Source: Succinivibrionaceae bacterium
GTDB taxonomy: Bacteria > Pseudomonadota > Gammaproteobacteria > Enterobacterales > Succinivibrionaceae
Assembly: GCA_019420905.1 (NCBI GenBank)
Contig: JAHZGH010000001.1
Span: forward strand, 232,047-296,046
Direction of reading: 5' to 3'
Length of the DNA: 64,000 bases
Part shown: positions 9,084-17,121 of the stretch, in pieces
Layout: the number at the start of each line of letters is the position of its first letter
How positions within the stretch are numbered: the stretch's first letter is position 1
Program-made: the position numbers and the translations under genes
The notes under the pieces: generated by a model
Databases searched by the model: none
The model's input: the letters and a program-made list of their open reading frames with translations, nothing else
What the model was told of the DNA's origin: nothing

Positions 9084-9611
9084 ATGGGTTCGCTTGCTTT
9101 TGCTGCATGTATTGATTTTGTTCAGGCTGTAGAGCAGGAATTACAGTATGAAACAGAGATTTCGCCAGACTTATTACCCCGCTTGAGTGAGTGTTGTACT
9201 AAGATTGTATCTCCAGCTCATGTAAAGTTTCATTTTTTTAAAGATATGCAGGGATTAAATACTATTGAAGGAGAGATTAGCTGCGGGGTAGTTTTTACCT
9301 GTCAGCGCTGCGGCAAAGAATTTAAGCAGGTGCTGACTTCCAATTTCAGTTCAACTCCTGATAAGCAAAAGGCCTGTAGCTTGAGAATTGAGGATAAATT
9401 AGATTTAGTTGAGCTAAATGAACAAGGACAGTTTGAATTATTAAATTTTCTTGAGGATTGTCTGATGCTGGAAATTCCTTTTGTGCCTAAGCATGAGGAT
9501 GGCGATCCCGAGTGTAAGGAAACTGCGGATTTGAGCTTTGGTAAAATAGATACTGATAAGGAAAATCCTTTTGCAAGATTAGCTGAGCTTAAAGCAAAGC
9601 TAAGCAAATAA
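9084..9611 (+). CDS. yceD: YceD / DUF177 family protein (large rRNA accumulation)
   Basis: The 175-residue protein carries the DUF177 signature: GEISCGVVFTCQRCGKEFKQ with the C-x-x-C pair, and an acidic middle reading DLVELNEQGQFELLNFLEDC. The family is conserved upstream of rpmF and is needed for normal 23S rRNA levels. A strong ribosome site (GAGGAGAG) precedes the ATG. Here the usual yceD-rpmF pair is split: a terminator and an opposite-strand xpt gene lie between them, so rpmF relies on its own promoter. Confidence 0.85.
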   Translation: MGSLAFAACIDFVQAVEQELQYETEISPDLLPRLSECCTKIVSPAHVKFHFFKDMQGLNTIEGEISCGVVFTCQRCGKEFKQVLTSNFSSTPDKQKACSLRIEDKLDLVELNEQGQFELLNFLEDCLMLEIPFVPKHEDGDPECKETADLSFGKIDTDKENPFARLAELKAKLSK

Positions 9612-9625
9612 GTTCCATGCTATGA

Positions 9626-9660
9626 CTCGGCTTTAACTTATCTAAAAAGCCGAGGTTTTT
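9626..9660 (+). terminator. Intrinsic terminator after yceD
   Basis: CTCGGCTTT at 9626-9634 pairs with AAAGCCGAG at 9646-9654, followed by GTTTTT. It ends the rluC-HAD-yceD unit before the convergent xpt gene. Confidence 0.8.
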
Positions 9661-9669
9661 ATGAGAAAA

Positions 9670-10248
9670 TTAAGCTAAAGTGATCTTACAGTCGTCAAGA
9701 GAGGCGATTGTAGCTAAAGATTCAACATGTATTTTTTTTGCCTTTAGTAATGCTCCTCCTTTTTGAAAGGATTTTTCTATTAAAAATCCCATTCCTATGA
9801 TTTCAGCTTGAGCCTGCTTAGCTAAATTTAATATTCCTAAAGCGGCTTGTCCGTTAGCTAAGAAGTCATCAATAAATAGAATTTTATCGTCCGGAGTTAG
9901 GAATTCTTTAGAGATACAGACCTGATAGCTGGTATTTTTTGTAAACGAGAAAACTTCGGTTACAAACATATTATCCATAGTTGATGGTTTCTTTTTTTTA
10001 GCAAAAACTACTTCTTTTCCAACGATATAACCAAGCATTACGGCAGGAGCAATGCCGCTTGCTTCAATGGTAACAATCTTATTATATGAATTTATATCAA
10101 AACGATGGTTAAATTCCTCTGCCATGGCATAAAGCAGGTGAGGATCTAGCTTGTGATTGATAAAGCTGTCAACTTTTAAAATACCGCCAGAAAGACTTTT
10201 CCCTTCTTGATTGATGCGTTCGACTAAAGGTTGAAAATTATGTACCAT
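9670..10248 (-). CDS. xpt: Xanthine phosphoribosyltransferase (Bacillus-type Xpt)
   Basis: The 192-residue protein follows the Firmicute Xpt pattern closely: LKVDSFINHKLDP, KIVTIEASGIAPAVMLGYIV, and the PRPP-binding loop ILFIDDFLANGQAALGI, then FLIEKSFQKGG. It converts xanthine and PRPP to XMP for purine salvage. Enterobacterial Gpt is a different, shorter enzyme, so this type is less usual here. The gene lies on the opposite strand inside the normally contiguous yceD-rpmF pair. I saw no purine riboswitch upstream; only a TATACT -10-like box near 10305-10310 on the minus strand. Confidence 0.88.
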   Translation of the reverse strand: MVHNFQPLVERINQEGKSLSGGILKVDSFINHKLDPHLLYAMAEEFNHRFDINSYNKIVTIEASGIAPAVMLGYIVGKEVVFAKKKKPSTMDNMFVTEVFSFTKNTSYQVCISKEFLTPDDKILFIDDFLANGQAALGILNLAKQAQAEIIGMGFLIEKSFQKGGALLKAKKIHVESLATIASLDDCKITLA

Positions 10249-10506
10249 GCTACTCTCTTATTACTTGGTAAATTTTAACTTTCTGTTTAAAAGATAAGGC
10301 ATTAGTATACAGTTTTTATCTGCTGATGACTAAAATTTAAATCTTGGCTATTTTAATACTGAAAATGTTTTTGATTTGCATAAAATTCCTGCAAACTTGT
10401 ATAAATTTGCTTTGGATTAATTTAGCTGTTGTTTGCAGATAAAGACTAGGATGTTTACTGTAAGTGTTTTTTATTATGCCAAAGTCGATTTTAGCTTAAA
10501 AAGCTC

Positions 10507-10535
10507 TTGAAGAAGATTTTCTTTGAGCGTACAAT
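10507..10535 (+). promoter_or_regulatory. Sigma-70 promoter for rpmF-plsX-fab
   Basis: TTGAAG at 10507-10512 and TACAAT at 10530-10535 are separated by exactly 17 bases. It is well placed to drive rpmF and the downstream lipid genes, which have been cut off from yceD by xpt. Confidence 0.7.
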
Positions 10536-10546
10536 ATTGCGTCTAG

Positions 10547-10570
10547 TACCACTGGTAGTGGTAATTTTTT
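10547..10570 (+). terminator. Terminator-like hairpin in the rpmF leader
   Basis: TACCACT at 10547-10553 pairs with AGTGGTA at 10557-10563 over a 3-base loop, followed by six T at 10565-10570. It begins within about 10 bases of the expected transcription start, so it may be an attenuator or 5' stability hairpin rather than a gene-end terminator. A steric minimum loop makes the outer pairs the more certain ones. Confidence 0.45.
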
Positions 10571-10632
10571 GGTTAAATATAGCAAGCGGGGGATGTTCTC
10601 CGCAGTTTTTTAAGAAAATTTAGGAGACAGCA

Positions 10633-10827
10633 ATGGCAGTTCAACAGACTCATAAGTCCCGTTCACGCCGTGACATGCGTCGTTCCCATGATGCTTTATC
10701 AGCGATGCAGTTATCGGTTGATTCCAATTCCAAAGAAGTTCATATTCGTCACAATATGACTCCTAACGGATACTATCGTGGTGAGAAGTTAAACCTCACC
10801 CCAGCTAAGGTTGAATCTGGTAAGTAA
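10633..10827 (+). CDS. rpmF: 50S ribosomal protein L32
   Basis: A basic 64-residue protein starting MAVQQTHKSRSRRDMRRSHD, the gammaproteobacterial L32 signature, with HIRHNMTPNGYYRG in the middle. It lacks zinc-binding cysteines, as expected in this class. It binds 23S rRNA near the peptidyl transferase centre. A TTTAGGAGACAG ribosome site precedes the ATG. It is followed after about 80 bases by a perfect hairpin and plsX, the conserved partner. Confidence 0.95.
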   Translation: MAVQQTHKSRSRRDMRRSHDALSAMQLSVDSNSKEVHIRHNMTPNGYYRGEKLNLTPAKVESGK

Positions 10828-10907
10828 TCCGGCATTTTAAATTTTATCAGTCAGATGATGATGGCATTAAATAATACCAATATTGATGACTGAGCTTTCT
10901 GGAGATA

Positions 10908-10936
10908 GGGCGTTATGGCAAACATAACGCCCTTTT
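10908..10936 (+). terminator. Perfect 10-bp hairpin immediately before plsX
   Basis: GGGCGTTATG at 10908-10917 pairs perfectly with CATAACGCCC at 10923-10932 around a GCAAA loop, followed by only four T. It lies between rpmF and plsX and could be a leaky terminator that lowers plsX/fab transcription relative to L32. It also contains the ATG of the short leader frame at 10915-10947. Confidence 0.65.
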
Positions 10937-10947
10937 CAGTACCTTGA
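10915..10947 (+). other. 10-codon leader frame overlapping the plsX start
   Basis: GGAG at 10901-10904 lies 10 bases before an ATG at 10915 that opens a frame encoding MANITPFSVP and ends at a TGA at 10945-10947. That stop overlaps the plsX TTG at 10944-10946 (TTGA). PlsX has no ribosome site of its own, so the arrangement suggests translational coupling from the short frame. Alternatively a one-base indel here has separated plsX from a normal ATG start. Confidence 0.45.
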
Positions 10948-11915
10948 AAGAAAATTCTATTACTATAGCTCTTGATGGTACCGGTGGCGATAACCATAGT
11001 ACGCAAAATATAGTTGGTGCTGTGCGTTTTGCTCTGGCTATGAATCCGTCAATCCATATGATTGTCTTTGGTTCAGAGGAATTGCAGCATGATTTGGAGC
11101 GATCAGGTATCAATCAAAAAAGCTATACCTTCCGTTTAGCTCCGCAGTCTATTCCTCAGGACGAATCTCCTAGGCAGGTTTTAAGTGGTTACCCACAGGC
11201 TGCTATGCGTCAGGCCATCTTATGCGTAAAGAATGGCGAAGCTGATGCTGTAGTATCAGGAGGCGGTACTGGGCCTTTAGTGGCTCTGTCTCGTCATATT
11301 TTAGGCACAATTGGCTCTATGCGTCCTGCTTTAGCAGCTAAAATTCCGGCAGGCATGGGAAAATTTTCCATTATGCTTGATCTTGGGGCTAATGCTAGCT
11401 GCAAAATTGAAGATATGCATGATTTTGCGATCTTAGGCAGTATTTATGCAAAGCTTGCACTGCACTGTGATAATCCTAAAGTAGCTATTTTAAATGTTGG
11501 AGTGGAGCCTAATAAAGGCCCGTCTAAGATTAGAGCTCTACGGGATGTTTTAGCTGCAGATTGCAATTTGCATTTTCAAGGATACGTTGAAGCTAACAGT
11601 CTATTTTTAGGAAAAGCTGATGTTATCGTTACAGATGGCTTTACTGGCAATGTTGCGCTGAAGGCCGCTGAAGGAGTAGCAAGTATTTTCACGCATTCTC
11701 CTGGATTTAAGCGCTATTTGGCAAAAATGGCATGGCCTGATTGGCTGTTGCCGTGGCAATACAACGGCTCTCCATTACTAGGTGTTAATGGAATCGTTAT
11801 AAAAAGTCATGCAAGTGCAGGAGACGAGGCTTTAGCCGTTGCCATGGTTGAGGCAGCTAATGCAGTAAAGGTTGATTTAGCTTTGCAAATGACATCTTTT
11901 CTCTTAAAACGCTAA
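10944..11915 (+). CDS. plsX: Phosphate acyltransferase PlsX
   Basis: The 323-residue protein makes acyl-phosphate from acyl-ACP, feeding PlsY for phospholipid synthesis; it is a peripheral membrane enzyme. It shows IALDGTGGDNHSTQNIVGAV (the usual form is ALDxMGGD), DAVVSGGGTGPLVALS, MLDLGANASC and VIVTDGFTGNVALK, all in family order. The start appears to be the TTG at 10944, since the frame has no ATG or GTG before a stop at 10887. It lacks a ribosome site and overlaps the leader frame. It is the second gene of the rpmF-plsX-fab group. Confidence 0.9.
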   Translation: MKENSITIALDGTGGDNHSTQNIVGAVRFALAMNPSIHMIVFGSEELQHDLERSGINQKSYTFRLAPQSIPQDESPRQVLSGYPQAAMRQAILCVKNGEADAVVSGGGTGPLVALSRHILGTIGSMRPALAAKIPAGMGKFSIMLDLGANASCKIEDMHDFAILGSIYAKLALHCDNPKVAILNVGVEPNKGPSKIRALRDVLAADCNLHFQGYVEANSLFLGKADVIVTDGFTGNVALKAAEGVASIFTHSPGFKRYLAKMAWPDWLLPWQYNGSPLLGVNGIVIKSHASAGDEALAVAMVEAANAVKVDLALQMTSFLLKR

Positions 11916-11997
11916 ATAAGATCTATCTAATATATTAAAGCGGTTTATTTTTGTTAAAATAAAGTATTGTGTCAGACTAGGTAATTGGGGATTTTCT

Positions 11998-12951
11998 TTG
12001 TTTACTAAAATTCTTGGAACCGGCGGCTATCTGCCGCAACAGGTGCGTACTAATGCTGATTTGGAACGTATGGTCGATACTTCCGATGCATGGATTATGG
12101 AGCGTACCGGCATCAAAGAAAGACGAATTGCAGCAGCCAATGAAACCGTCGCTTCTATGGGGGCAATTGCCGCTAAAAGAGCCATTGAGGCTGCCGGCAT
12201 TGAGAGCTCAGAAATCGACCTTGTTATCTGTGCGACTACAACAGCCGAAAAAGCATTTCCTTCATCAGCTGTTGAAATTGCAGGTATGCTTGGTATTAAT
12301 GGAGTGGCTGCCTTTGATTTAGCAGCAGCGTGTGCTGGTTTTAGCTACGGCTATTGTTTAGCTCATTCAATGATCATGTCAGGCCAAGCTAAAAAGGTTT
12401 TAATTATAGGCTCTGATATGATGTCTAGAGCCTGCGACCCTAAGGATAGATCTACCATCATTCTCTTTGGCGATGGAGCTGGTGCTATGGTTTTAGGCTC
12501 TTCCGATACTGCAGGAACTTTAGCCGTCCATATGTCAGCTGAACCTCAGTTTGGGCCTTTATTATCATTAAAGAATCCTCCTCGCGGCTGTAATAGCAAC
12601 GACTGCTACTTATTTATGAAGGGCAATGATGTTTTCAAGCATGCAGTTGTTTCATTAGCAAAATTAGTCACAAAGACTTTAGAACTTGCCAATCTTAAGG
12701 AAGAGGAGTTAGATTTCTTAGTTCCGCATCAGGCGAATTTGCGCATTATCACAGCTACAGCTAAAAAATTACATTTAGATATGTCGCAGGTAATTGTAAC
12801 CTTAGATAAACAGGGCAATACGTCTTCAGCTTCTGTAATCTTAGCCTTAGATGAAGGCATTCGCTCAGGACGCATTAAGCGCGGTAATAATCTGCTGTTA
12901 GAGTCATTTGGCGGCGGCTTTACCTGGGCTTCTGCTTTAGTTCGCTATTAA
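11998..12951 (+). CDS. fabH: 3-oxoacyl-ACP synthase III
   Basis: KAS III starts fatty acid synthesis by condensing acetyl-CoA with malonyl-ACP. The 317-residue protein begins MFTKILGTGGYLP and keeps the whole catalytic triad: Cys112 in AAACAGFSYG, His in PHQANLRI and Asn in GNTSSAS. The start is a TTG preceded by TTGGGGA, and matches the E. coli start exactly. It is followed by a terminator-like hairpin before fabD. Confidence 0.95.
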   Translation: MFTKILGTGGYLPQQVRTNADLERMVDTSDAWIMERTGIKERRIAAANETVASMGAIAAKRAIEAAGIESSEIDLVICATTTAEKAFPSSAVEIAGMLGINGVAAFDLAAACAGFSYGYCLAHSMIMSGQAKKVLIIGSDMMSRACDPKDRSTIILFGDGAGAMVLGSSDTAGTLAVHMSAEPQFGPLLSLKNPPRGCNSNDCYLFMKGNDVFKHAVVSLAKLVTKTLELANLKEEELDFLVPHQANLRIITATAKKLHLDMSQVIVTLDKQGNTSSASVILALDEGIRSGRIKRGNNLLLESFGGGFTWASALVRY

Positions 12952-12967
12952 GACGATTTTTATAACT

Positions 12968-12990
12968 AAAAGCGCTCCGGCGCTTTTTTT
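12968..12990 (+). terminator. Terminator-like hairpin between fabH and fabD
   Basis: AAAAGCGC at 12968-12975 pairs with GCGCTTTT at 12980-12987 over a TCCG tetraloop, with a total T-run of seven at 12984-12990. As it sits within the fab cluster, it probably reduces rather than stops readthrough. Confidence 0.7.
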
Positions 12991-13001
12991 AAGGAGTAAT
13001 C

Positions 13002-13934
13002 ATGAAAAAATATGCAGCCGTATTTCCAGGACAAGGATCTCAGTCAGTTGGGATGTTTAAGGACTTTATGGATGATCCTATTGTTGCAAAGACCTATGCT
13101 GAGGCCTCTGAAGCTTTAGGATATGATATGAAGGACGTAACCTTGAATGGACCTGAAAGCGAATTAAATCGTACCGAGGTTACTCAGCCTGCTATTTTAA
13201 CAGCTTCAATTGCTGCTTTTAGAGCTCTAACAGAGAAATGCGGGGCTCCCTGCGCTGTTGCAGGCCATAGTTTAGGAGAATATTCAGCTTTGGTTGCAGC
13301 AGGAGTTTTGAATTTTGCTGATGCTTTGCGCTTAGTTCGTTTACGCGGTCAAGCTATGCAGGAGGCTGTACCGGTAGGTAAGGGGGCTATGGCGGCAGTA
13401 TTAGGCATAGACGATGAAGTTATAGTTGAAGTTTGTAAGCAGGTTTCTGTTGAAGGGGATGAGGTTTGGGCTGCTAATTTCAATACCCCAGGTCAGGTTG
13501 TAATTTCAGGCAGCAAGGATGCCTGTGACAGAGCTTGTGCTGAGTTTACAGCAAGAGGAGCTCGTCGTGTGGTCCCGCTGGCCGTTTCAGCTCCTTCTCA
13601 CTGCCCGCTTATGCAAAGTGCTGCAGATAAGCTAAAAGAAGCTTTAGATAAATTAGATTTAAAGGACGCAGCTATTCCTGTTTATGTAAATTCTGAAGCT
13701 AAGCCATATACATTAGCTGCTGATTTAAAGAAAGCCTTAATTGCTCAGTTGACAGGTCCGGTACGCTGGGTTGAGACTGTACAAAATCTTAAGGCTGACG
13801 GCATTGAGGTTTTAGTTGAGGTTGGTCCTAATAAGGTTTTATGCGGCTTAAACCGTCGTATTGATAAGACTTTAGGTTCAGCTAATGTCTGCAATGCTGA
13901 AACCTTAGAGAAAACTTTGGCTGCATTAGCATAA
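13002..13934 (+). CDS. fabD: Malonyl-CoA:ACP transacylase
   Basis: FabD moves malonyl from CoA to ACP. The 310-residue protein has PGQGSQSVGM near the start, the nucleophile Ser90 in GHSLGEYSAL and the partner His200 in SAPSHCPLM, close to the E. coli positions (92 and 201). AAGGAG lies 7 bases before the ATG. It is 14 bases upstream of fabG, in one operon. Confidence 0.96.
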   Translation: MKKYAAVFPGQGSQSVGMFKDFMDDPIVAKTYAEASEALGYDMKDVTLNGPESELNRTEVTQPAILTASIAAFRALTEKCGAPCAVAGHSLGEYSALVAAGVLNFADALRLVRLRGQAMQEAVPVGKGAMAAVLGIDDEVIVEVCKQVSVEGDEVWAANFNTPGQVVISGSKDACDRACAEFTARGARRVVPLAVSAPSHCPLMQSAADKLKEALDKLDLKDAAIPVYVNSEAKPYTLAADLKKALIAQLTGPVRWVETVQNLKADGIEVLVEVGPNKVLCGLNRRIDKTLGSANVCNAETLEKTLAALA

Positions 13935-13948
13935 TTTCAGGAGATAGC

Positions 13949-14695
13949 ATGTTTTCATTAGATTTTACTGGTAAGAGTGTGGTTGTAACTGGTGCCTCTC
14001 GTGGTATCGGTAAAGCTATTGCTTTAGCTTTTGCAGAGTTAGGAGCAAAGGTTTATGGCAGCGCTACTACGGAAAAGGGAGCCTTGGCAATTACAGAGAG
14101 CTTAAACGGCAAAGGCGAGGGGTTTGTTATGAATGGCCTCGATAATGATTCTGTTGATGCGGCTGTAGCCTTGATTTTGGAGAAGAACGGCGGCGTACCT
14201 GACATTTTAGTTAATAATGCAGGAATTACTCGTGACGGCTTATTTATGCGCATGAAGGATCAGGATTGGAACGATGTTTTACAGTGCAATTTATTTGCTG
14301 CTGTGCGTCTTTCAAAAGCGTTTGTCAGTTTAATGATGAAAAAGCGCAACGGCCGTATTATTAATATCTCCTCTATTGTTGGAGAGACTGGTAATGCCGG
14401 TCAGTGCAATTATGCGGCTGCAAAGGCCGGTTTAATCGGTTTTAGCAAGTCCTTGGCAAAAGAAGTTGCTTCTCGCGGTATTACTGTAAACTGCATTTGT
14501 CCTGGTTTTGTAGCAACGGAGATGACAGAAGCGTTATCTGAAGAGCAATTAAAGTCTTGGTTAGCTTCTATTCCGGCAAAGCGTGCCGCAACTGTAAATG
14601 ACATTGCAGGTGCCGCTGTATTCTTAGCTTCTGATTTAGCTTGCTATATTACAGGTACTTGTTTAGATGTAAACGGCGGAATGTATTGTGACTAA
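13949..14695 (+). CDS. fabG: 3-oxoacyl-ACP reductase
   Basis: An NADPH-dependent SDR of the fatty acid elongation cycle, 248 residues. It has the Rossmann TGASRGIG at 14-21, NNAG at 89-92, catalytic Ser at 141/142, and Tyr155 and Lys159 in NYAAAK. The C-terminus ends in DVNGGMY, as in the family. CAGGAGA precedes the ATG. Confidence 0.95.
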   Translation: MFSLDFTGKSVVVTGASRGIGKAIALAFAELGAKVYGSATTEKGALAITESLNGKGEGFVMNGLDNDSVDAAVALILEKNGGVPDILVNNAGITRDGLFMRMKDQDWNDVLQCNLFAAVRLSKAFVSLMMKKRNGRIINISSIVGETGNAGQCNYAAAKAGLIGFSKSLAKEVASRGITVNCICPGFVATEMTEALSEEQLKSWLASIPAKRAATVNDIAGAAVFLASDLACYITGTCLDVNGGMYCD

Positions 14696-14795
14696 CTAAT
14701 AGTCATTATTTGGAGCTAGCTCGCAATTATTTAGATTTGATTGTTTTTTTGAGCTATTTTTTGCTTGTGATCTATTAAATTCTTGAGAAAGTATA

Positions 14796-14801
14796 TATAA
14801 T
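14796..14801 (+). promoter_or_regulatory. TATAAT box upstream of acpP
   Basis: A perfect TATAAT lies about 90 bases before the acpP start. No good -35 hexamer is at the right distance, so it is at best an activator-dependent or weak-35 promoter. acpP commonly has its own promoter to make excess ACP. Confidence 0.4.
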
Positions 14802-14891
14802 AGTCAGTAGATTTTTTTGGTGCCTGGCCTAATGTCAGGTCTTAAATAAACATAGGACAGTAACTGCAAGGCAGTCTGATCAAGGAAACAA

Positions 14892-15137
14892 ATGAGCAAC
14901 AGCAATATTGAAGAAAGCGTAAAGAAAATTATTGTCGAACAGTTAGGCGTAAAGCCTGAGGACGTTGTACCTGAGGCATCTTTCGTCGATGATCTCGGTG
15001 CTGATTCTCTCGATACCGTTGAGCTGGTAATGGCTCTTGAGGAAGGTTTCGAAACCGAAATCCCTGATGAGGAAGCCGAGAAGATCAACACTGTTCAGGC
15101 TGCTATTGATTACATCAAGGCTCACCAGGGCAAGTAA
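14892..15137 (+). CDS. acpP: Acyl carrier protein
   Basis: An 81-residue acidic four-helix protein with the phosphopantetheine site Ser39 in GADSLDTVELVMALEE. It carries growing acyl chains in fatty acid synthesis. The codon choice (CTC, GTC and ATC more often than in neighbours) suggests high expression. AAGGAA precedes the ATG. A GC-rich hairpin follows the gene. Confidence 0.97.
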   Translation: MSNSNIEESVKKIIVEQLGVKPEDVVPEASFVDDLGADSLDTVELVMALEEGFETEIPDEEAEKINTVQAAIDYIKAHQGK

Positions 15138-15164
15138 TCTTTTAGAAGTTCGTTTATAATATTG

Positions 15165-15184
15165 AGGCGGGAAAATCCCGCCTT
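15165..15184 (+). terminator. Terminator-like hairpin after acpP
   Basis: AGGCGGGA at 15165-15172 pairs with TCCCGCCT at 15176-15183 over a 3-base loop; the tail is AT-rich rather than a pure T-run. It probably raises acpP mRNA stability and limits readthrough into fabF. Confidence 0.6.
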
Positions 15185-15297
15185 AAATATTTAAAAGCCT
15201 GTATATTGTGCAAAATATATAATTGTAAGTTTTTAGATAAAAACTTATTTTTAAAGCGTATTATTAACGCTTAACAGAATTTATGGAGACCATAAAG

Positions 15298-16545
15298 GTG
15301 CATATGCGTAGGGTTGTTGTGACTGGCATGGGCATGATTAGCCCTGTAGGCGGTACACTCGAAGAATCATGGAAAAACTTGATTGCAGGAAAAAGCGGTA
15401 TTAGCAAGATTGAGCATTTTGATACTACTGATTTTCCTGTCAAGATTGCCGGTTTAGTAAAGAATTTTGATGCTGAGCAGTGGGGCATTTCTAGTAAAGA
15501 TCAGCGCAAGATGGACGTATTTATTCAGTACGGCATCGCTGCAGGATTAATGGCACTGAATGATAGCGGTCTTGAAATTACTCCTGAGAATGCAGATCGT
15601 ATCGGCACTATGATTGGTTCTGGTATCGGTGGTTTAACCTTAATTGAAAAGAATATTAATGGTTTAGCAGCTCGCGGTCCGCGTGGCATCAGCCCATTCT
15701 TTGTGCCATCTACTATCATCAATATGGTTTCAGGTCAGCTCTCTATCATGAAGGGCTTGCGTGGTCCTAACCTTTCTATGGTAACAGCTTGTGCAACTGG
15801 TACTCATGCTATTGGTATGTCAGCACGTTTGATAGCTTATGGTGATGCTGATGTAATGGTTTGCGGCGGTGCTGAGAAGGCTTCTACTCCTATGGGCATC
15901 GGCGGTTTTGGTTGCATGAAGGCTTTATCCCATCGTAATGATGATCCTGAGCATGCTTCTCGTCCTTGGGATCGTGATCGTGATGGTTTCGTATTAGGTG
16001 ATGGTGCAGGCGTATTAGTTCTTGAAGAATATGAGCATGCTAAGGCTCGTGGTGCCCGCATTTATGCTGAACTTTGCGGTTTTGGCATGTCTGGAGATGC
16101 TTACCATATGACAGCAACTCCTGAAAATGGCGAAGGTGCAGTTCGTTCTATCATGTGTGCCTTGAATGACGCTGGAATTAAGCCGTGTCAGGTAAATTAT
16201 GTTAATGCTCATGGAACTTCTACAGGTGTAGGTGATCTTTCAGAGCTACGTGCTGCTAAGACTGTTTTTGGTGATGCTCCTAAGAATACCTGCATGAGCT
16301 CCACTAAGTCCATGACGGGACACCTTTTGGGCGCTGCTGGTGCTATTGAAGCAATCATTACCGTTATGTCTGTTGTTGATCAGATTTGTCCGCCAACCAT
16401 TAACCTCGTCAATCCTGAGGAAGAGGTTGGAGATTTCAATTTGGTCCCTAATGTGGCCCAAAAGCATGACATTGAGTATGCCTTATCTAATAACTTTGGC
16501 TTTGGCGGTACTAATGGTTCCTTGCTGTTTAAGCGCATGGATTAA
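15298..16545 (+). CDS. fabF: 3-oxoacyl-ACP synthase II
   Basis: KAS II elongates acyl chains and extends palmitoleate to cis-vaccenate. The protein shows RRVVVTGMGMISPVGG at the start, the nucleophile Cys in VTACATGTHAIG, and the two His in NAHGTSTGVGD and GHLLGAAGAIEA. The likely start is the GTG at 15298 with GGAGA 9 bases upstream; an ATG at 15304 gives MRRVVVTG, and an ATG at 15283 has no ribosome site. It ends only 5 bases from a convergent gene. Confidence 0.95.
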   Translation: MHMRRVVVTGMGMISPVGGTLEESWKNLIAGKSGISKIEHFDTTDFPVKIAGLVKNFDAEQWGISSKDQRKMDVFIQYGIAAGLMALNDSGLEITPENADRIGTMIGSGIGGLTLIEKNINGLAARGPRGISPFFVPSTIINMVSGQLSIMKGLRGPNLSMVTACATGTHAIGMSARLIAYGDADVMVCGGAEKASTPMGIGGFGCMKALSHRNDDPEHASRPWDRDRDGFVLGDGAGVLVLEEYEHAKARGARIYAELCGFGMSGDAYHMTATPENGEGAVRSIMCALNDAGIKPCQVNYVNAHGTSTGVGDLSELRAAKTVFGDAPKNTCMSSTKSMTGHLLGAAGAIEAIITVMSVVDQICPPTINLVNPEEEVGDFNLVPNVAQKHDIEYALSNNFGFGGTNGSLLFKRMD

Positions 16546-16550
16546 AATTT

Positions 16551-17063
16551 CTAGTTAAATATAAATATAGGGTAGAGCTTTGAAAGGATCTGCCCTTTTT
16601 TTATTACTCCAAAATAACGGCTGTCAAAAGAATTTTCTTTATTATTCATAACTAAAAATTCGTTTTGCGTTAAGGTTGCAGCCTTAAGCTCTCCAGTCAG
16701 AGCATTTCCTAAAAGATCTTGTTTTAAAATTTTAGAGTTTTCTATATAACGGTTATTTACATAAACTTCGGCTTTTTTTATGGAGATAGTATCTCCTTCA
16801 AGAGCCTGCACGTATTTTCCTAAAGGAGCACTTTTTTGAGGACAGGAGCCATGGGCAATATAGTGTCTTTTTTTTGCTAAGCTGGCATGATGATTGTCAA
16901 GGCAGATCAATATCAGATCTCCTCTTTGAGGATTATCTACAGGGATACTTAGGTATATTCCATAAGGGAGGGAACTGCTTATGTTTATGTAAATAAATCC
17001 CAGGAGTTTATTTGAAAAACCCAGGATTAGAAAAAATATAGCCGCTGATAAGAGAGTTTTCAT
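16551..17063 (-). CDS. TraF-like S26 signal peptidase
   Basis: The 170-residue protein starts with a membrane segment (about residues 5-28) and carries the S26 pattern of conjugative TraF proteases: a Ser in SSSLPYGIYLSIP, a hydrophobic strand GDLILICL, a Lys in GKYVQALEGDTI, and the C-terminal box DSRYFGVIKKGQI. RP4 TraF matures the conjugative pilin. No conjugation genes are nearby, so the substrate is unknown. It has no clear ribosome site. Its 3' end overlaps the fabF terminator. It could be a leftover of an integrated element or a dedicated protease for an envelope protein. Confidence 0.75.
   Translation of the reverse strand: MKTLLSAAIFFLILGFSNKLLGFIYINISSSLPYGIYLSIPVDNPQRGDLILICLDNHHASLAKKRHYIAHGSCPQKSAPLGKYVQALEGDTISIKKAEVYVNNRYIENSKILKQDLLGNALTGELKAATLTQNEFLVMNNKENSFDSRYFGVIKKGQILSKLYPIFIFN
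16570..16602 (+). terminator. fabF terminator inside the 3' end of the convergent gene
   Basis: GGGTAGA at 16570-16576 pairs with TCTGCCC at 16589-16595 (one G-U), followed by seven T. It lies inside the last codons of the opposite-strand peptidase gene, so one sequence does two jobs. Confidence 0.65.
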
Positions 17064-17121
17064 AATTGCTATTGTTGCAGAATTTGAAAGCTCTCTTTTA
17101 GCATTACAAGCATTAAATGCG

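Noticed and set aside
10249..10506. A purine riboswitch upstream of xpt
   Set aside because: Bacillus xpt has one, but I saw neither the conserved junction bases nor the paired loops here.
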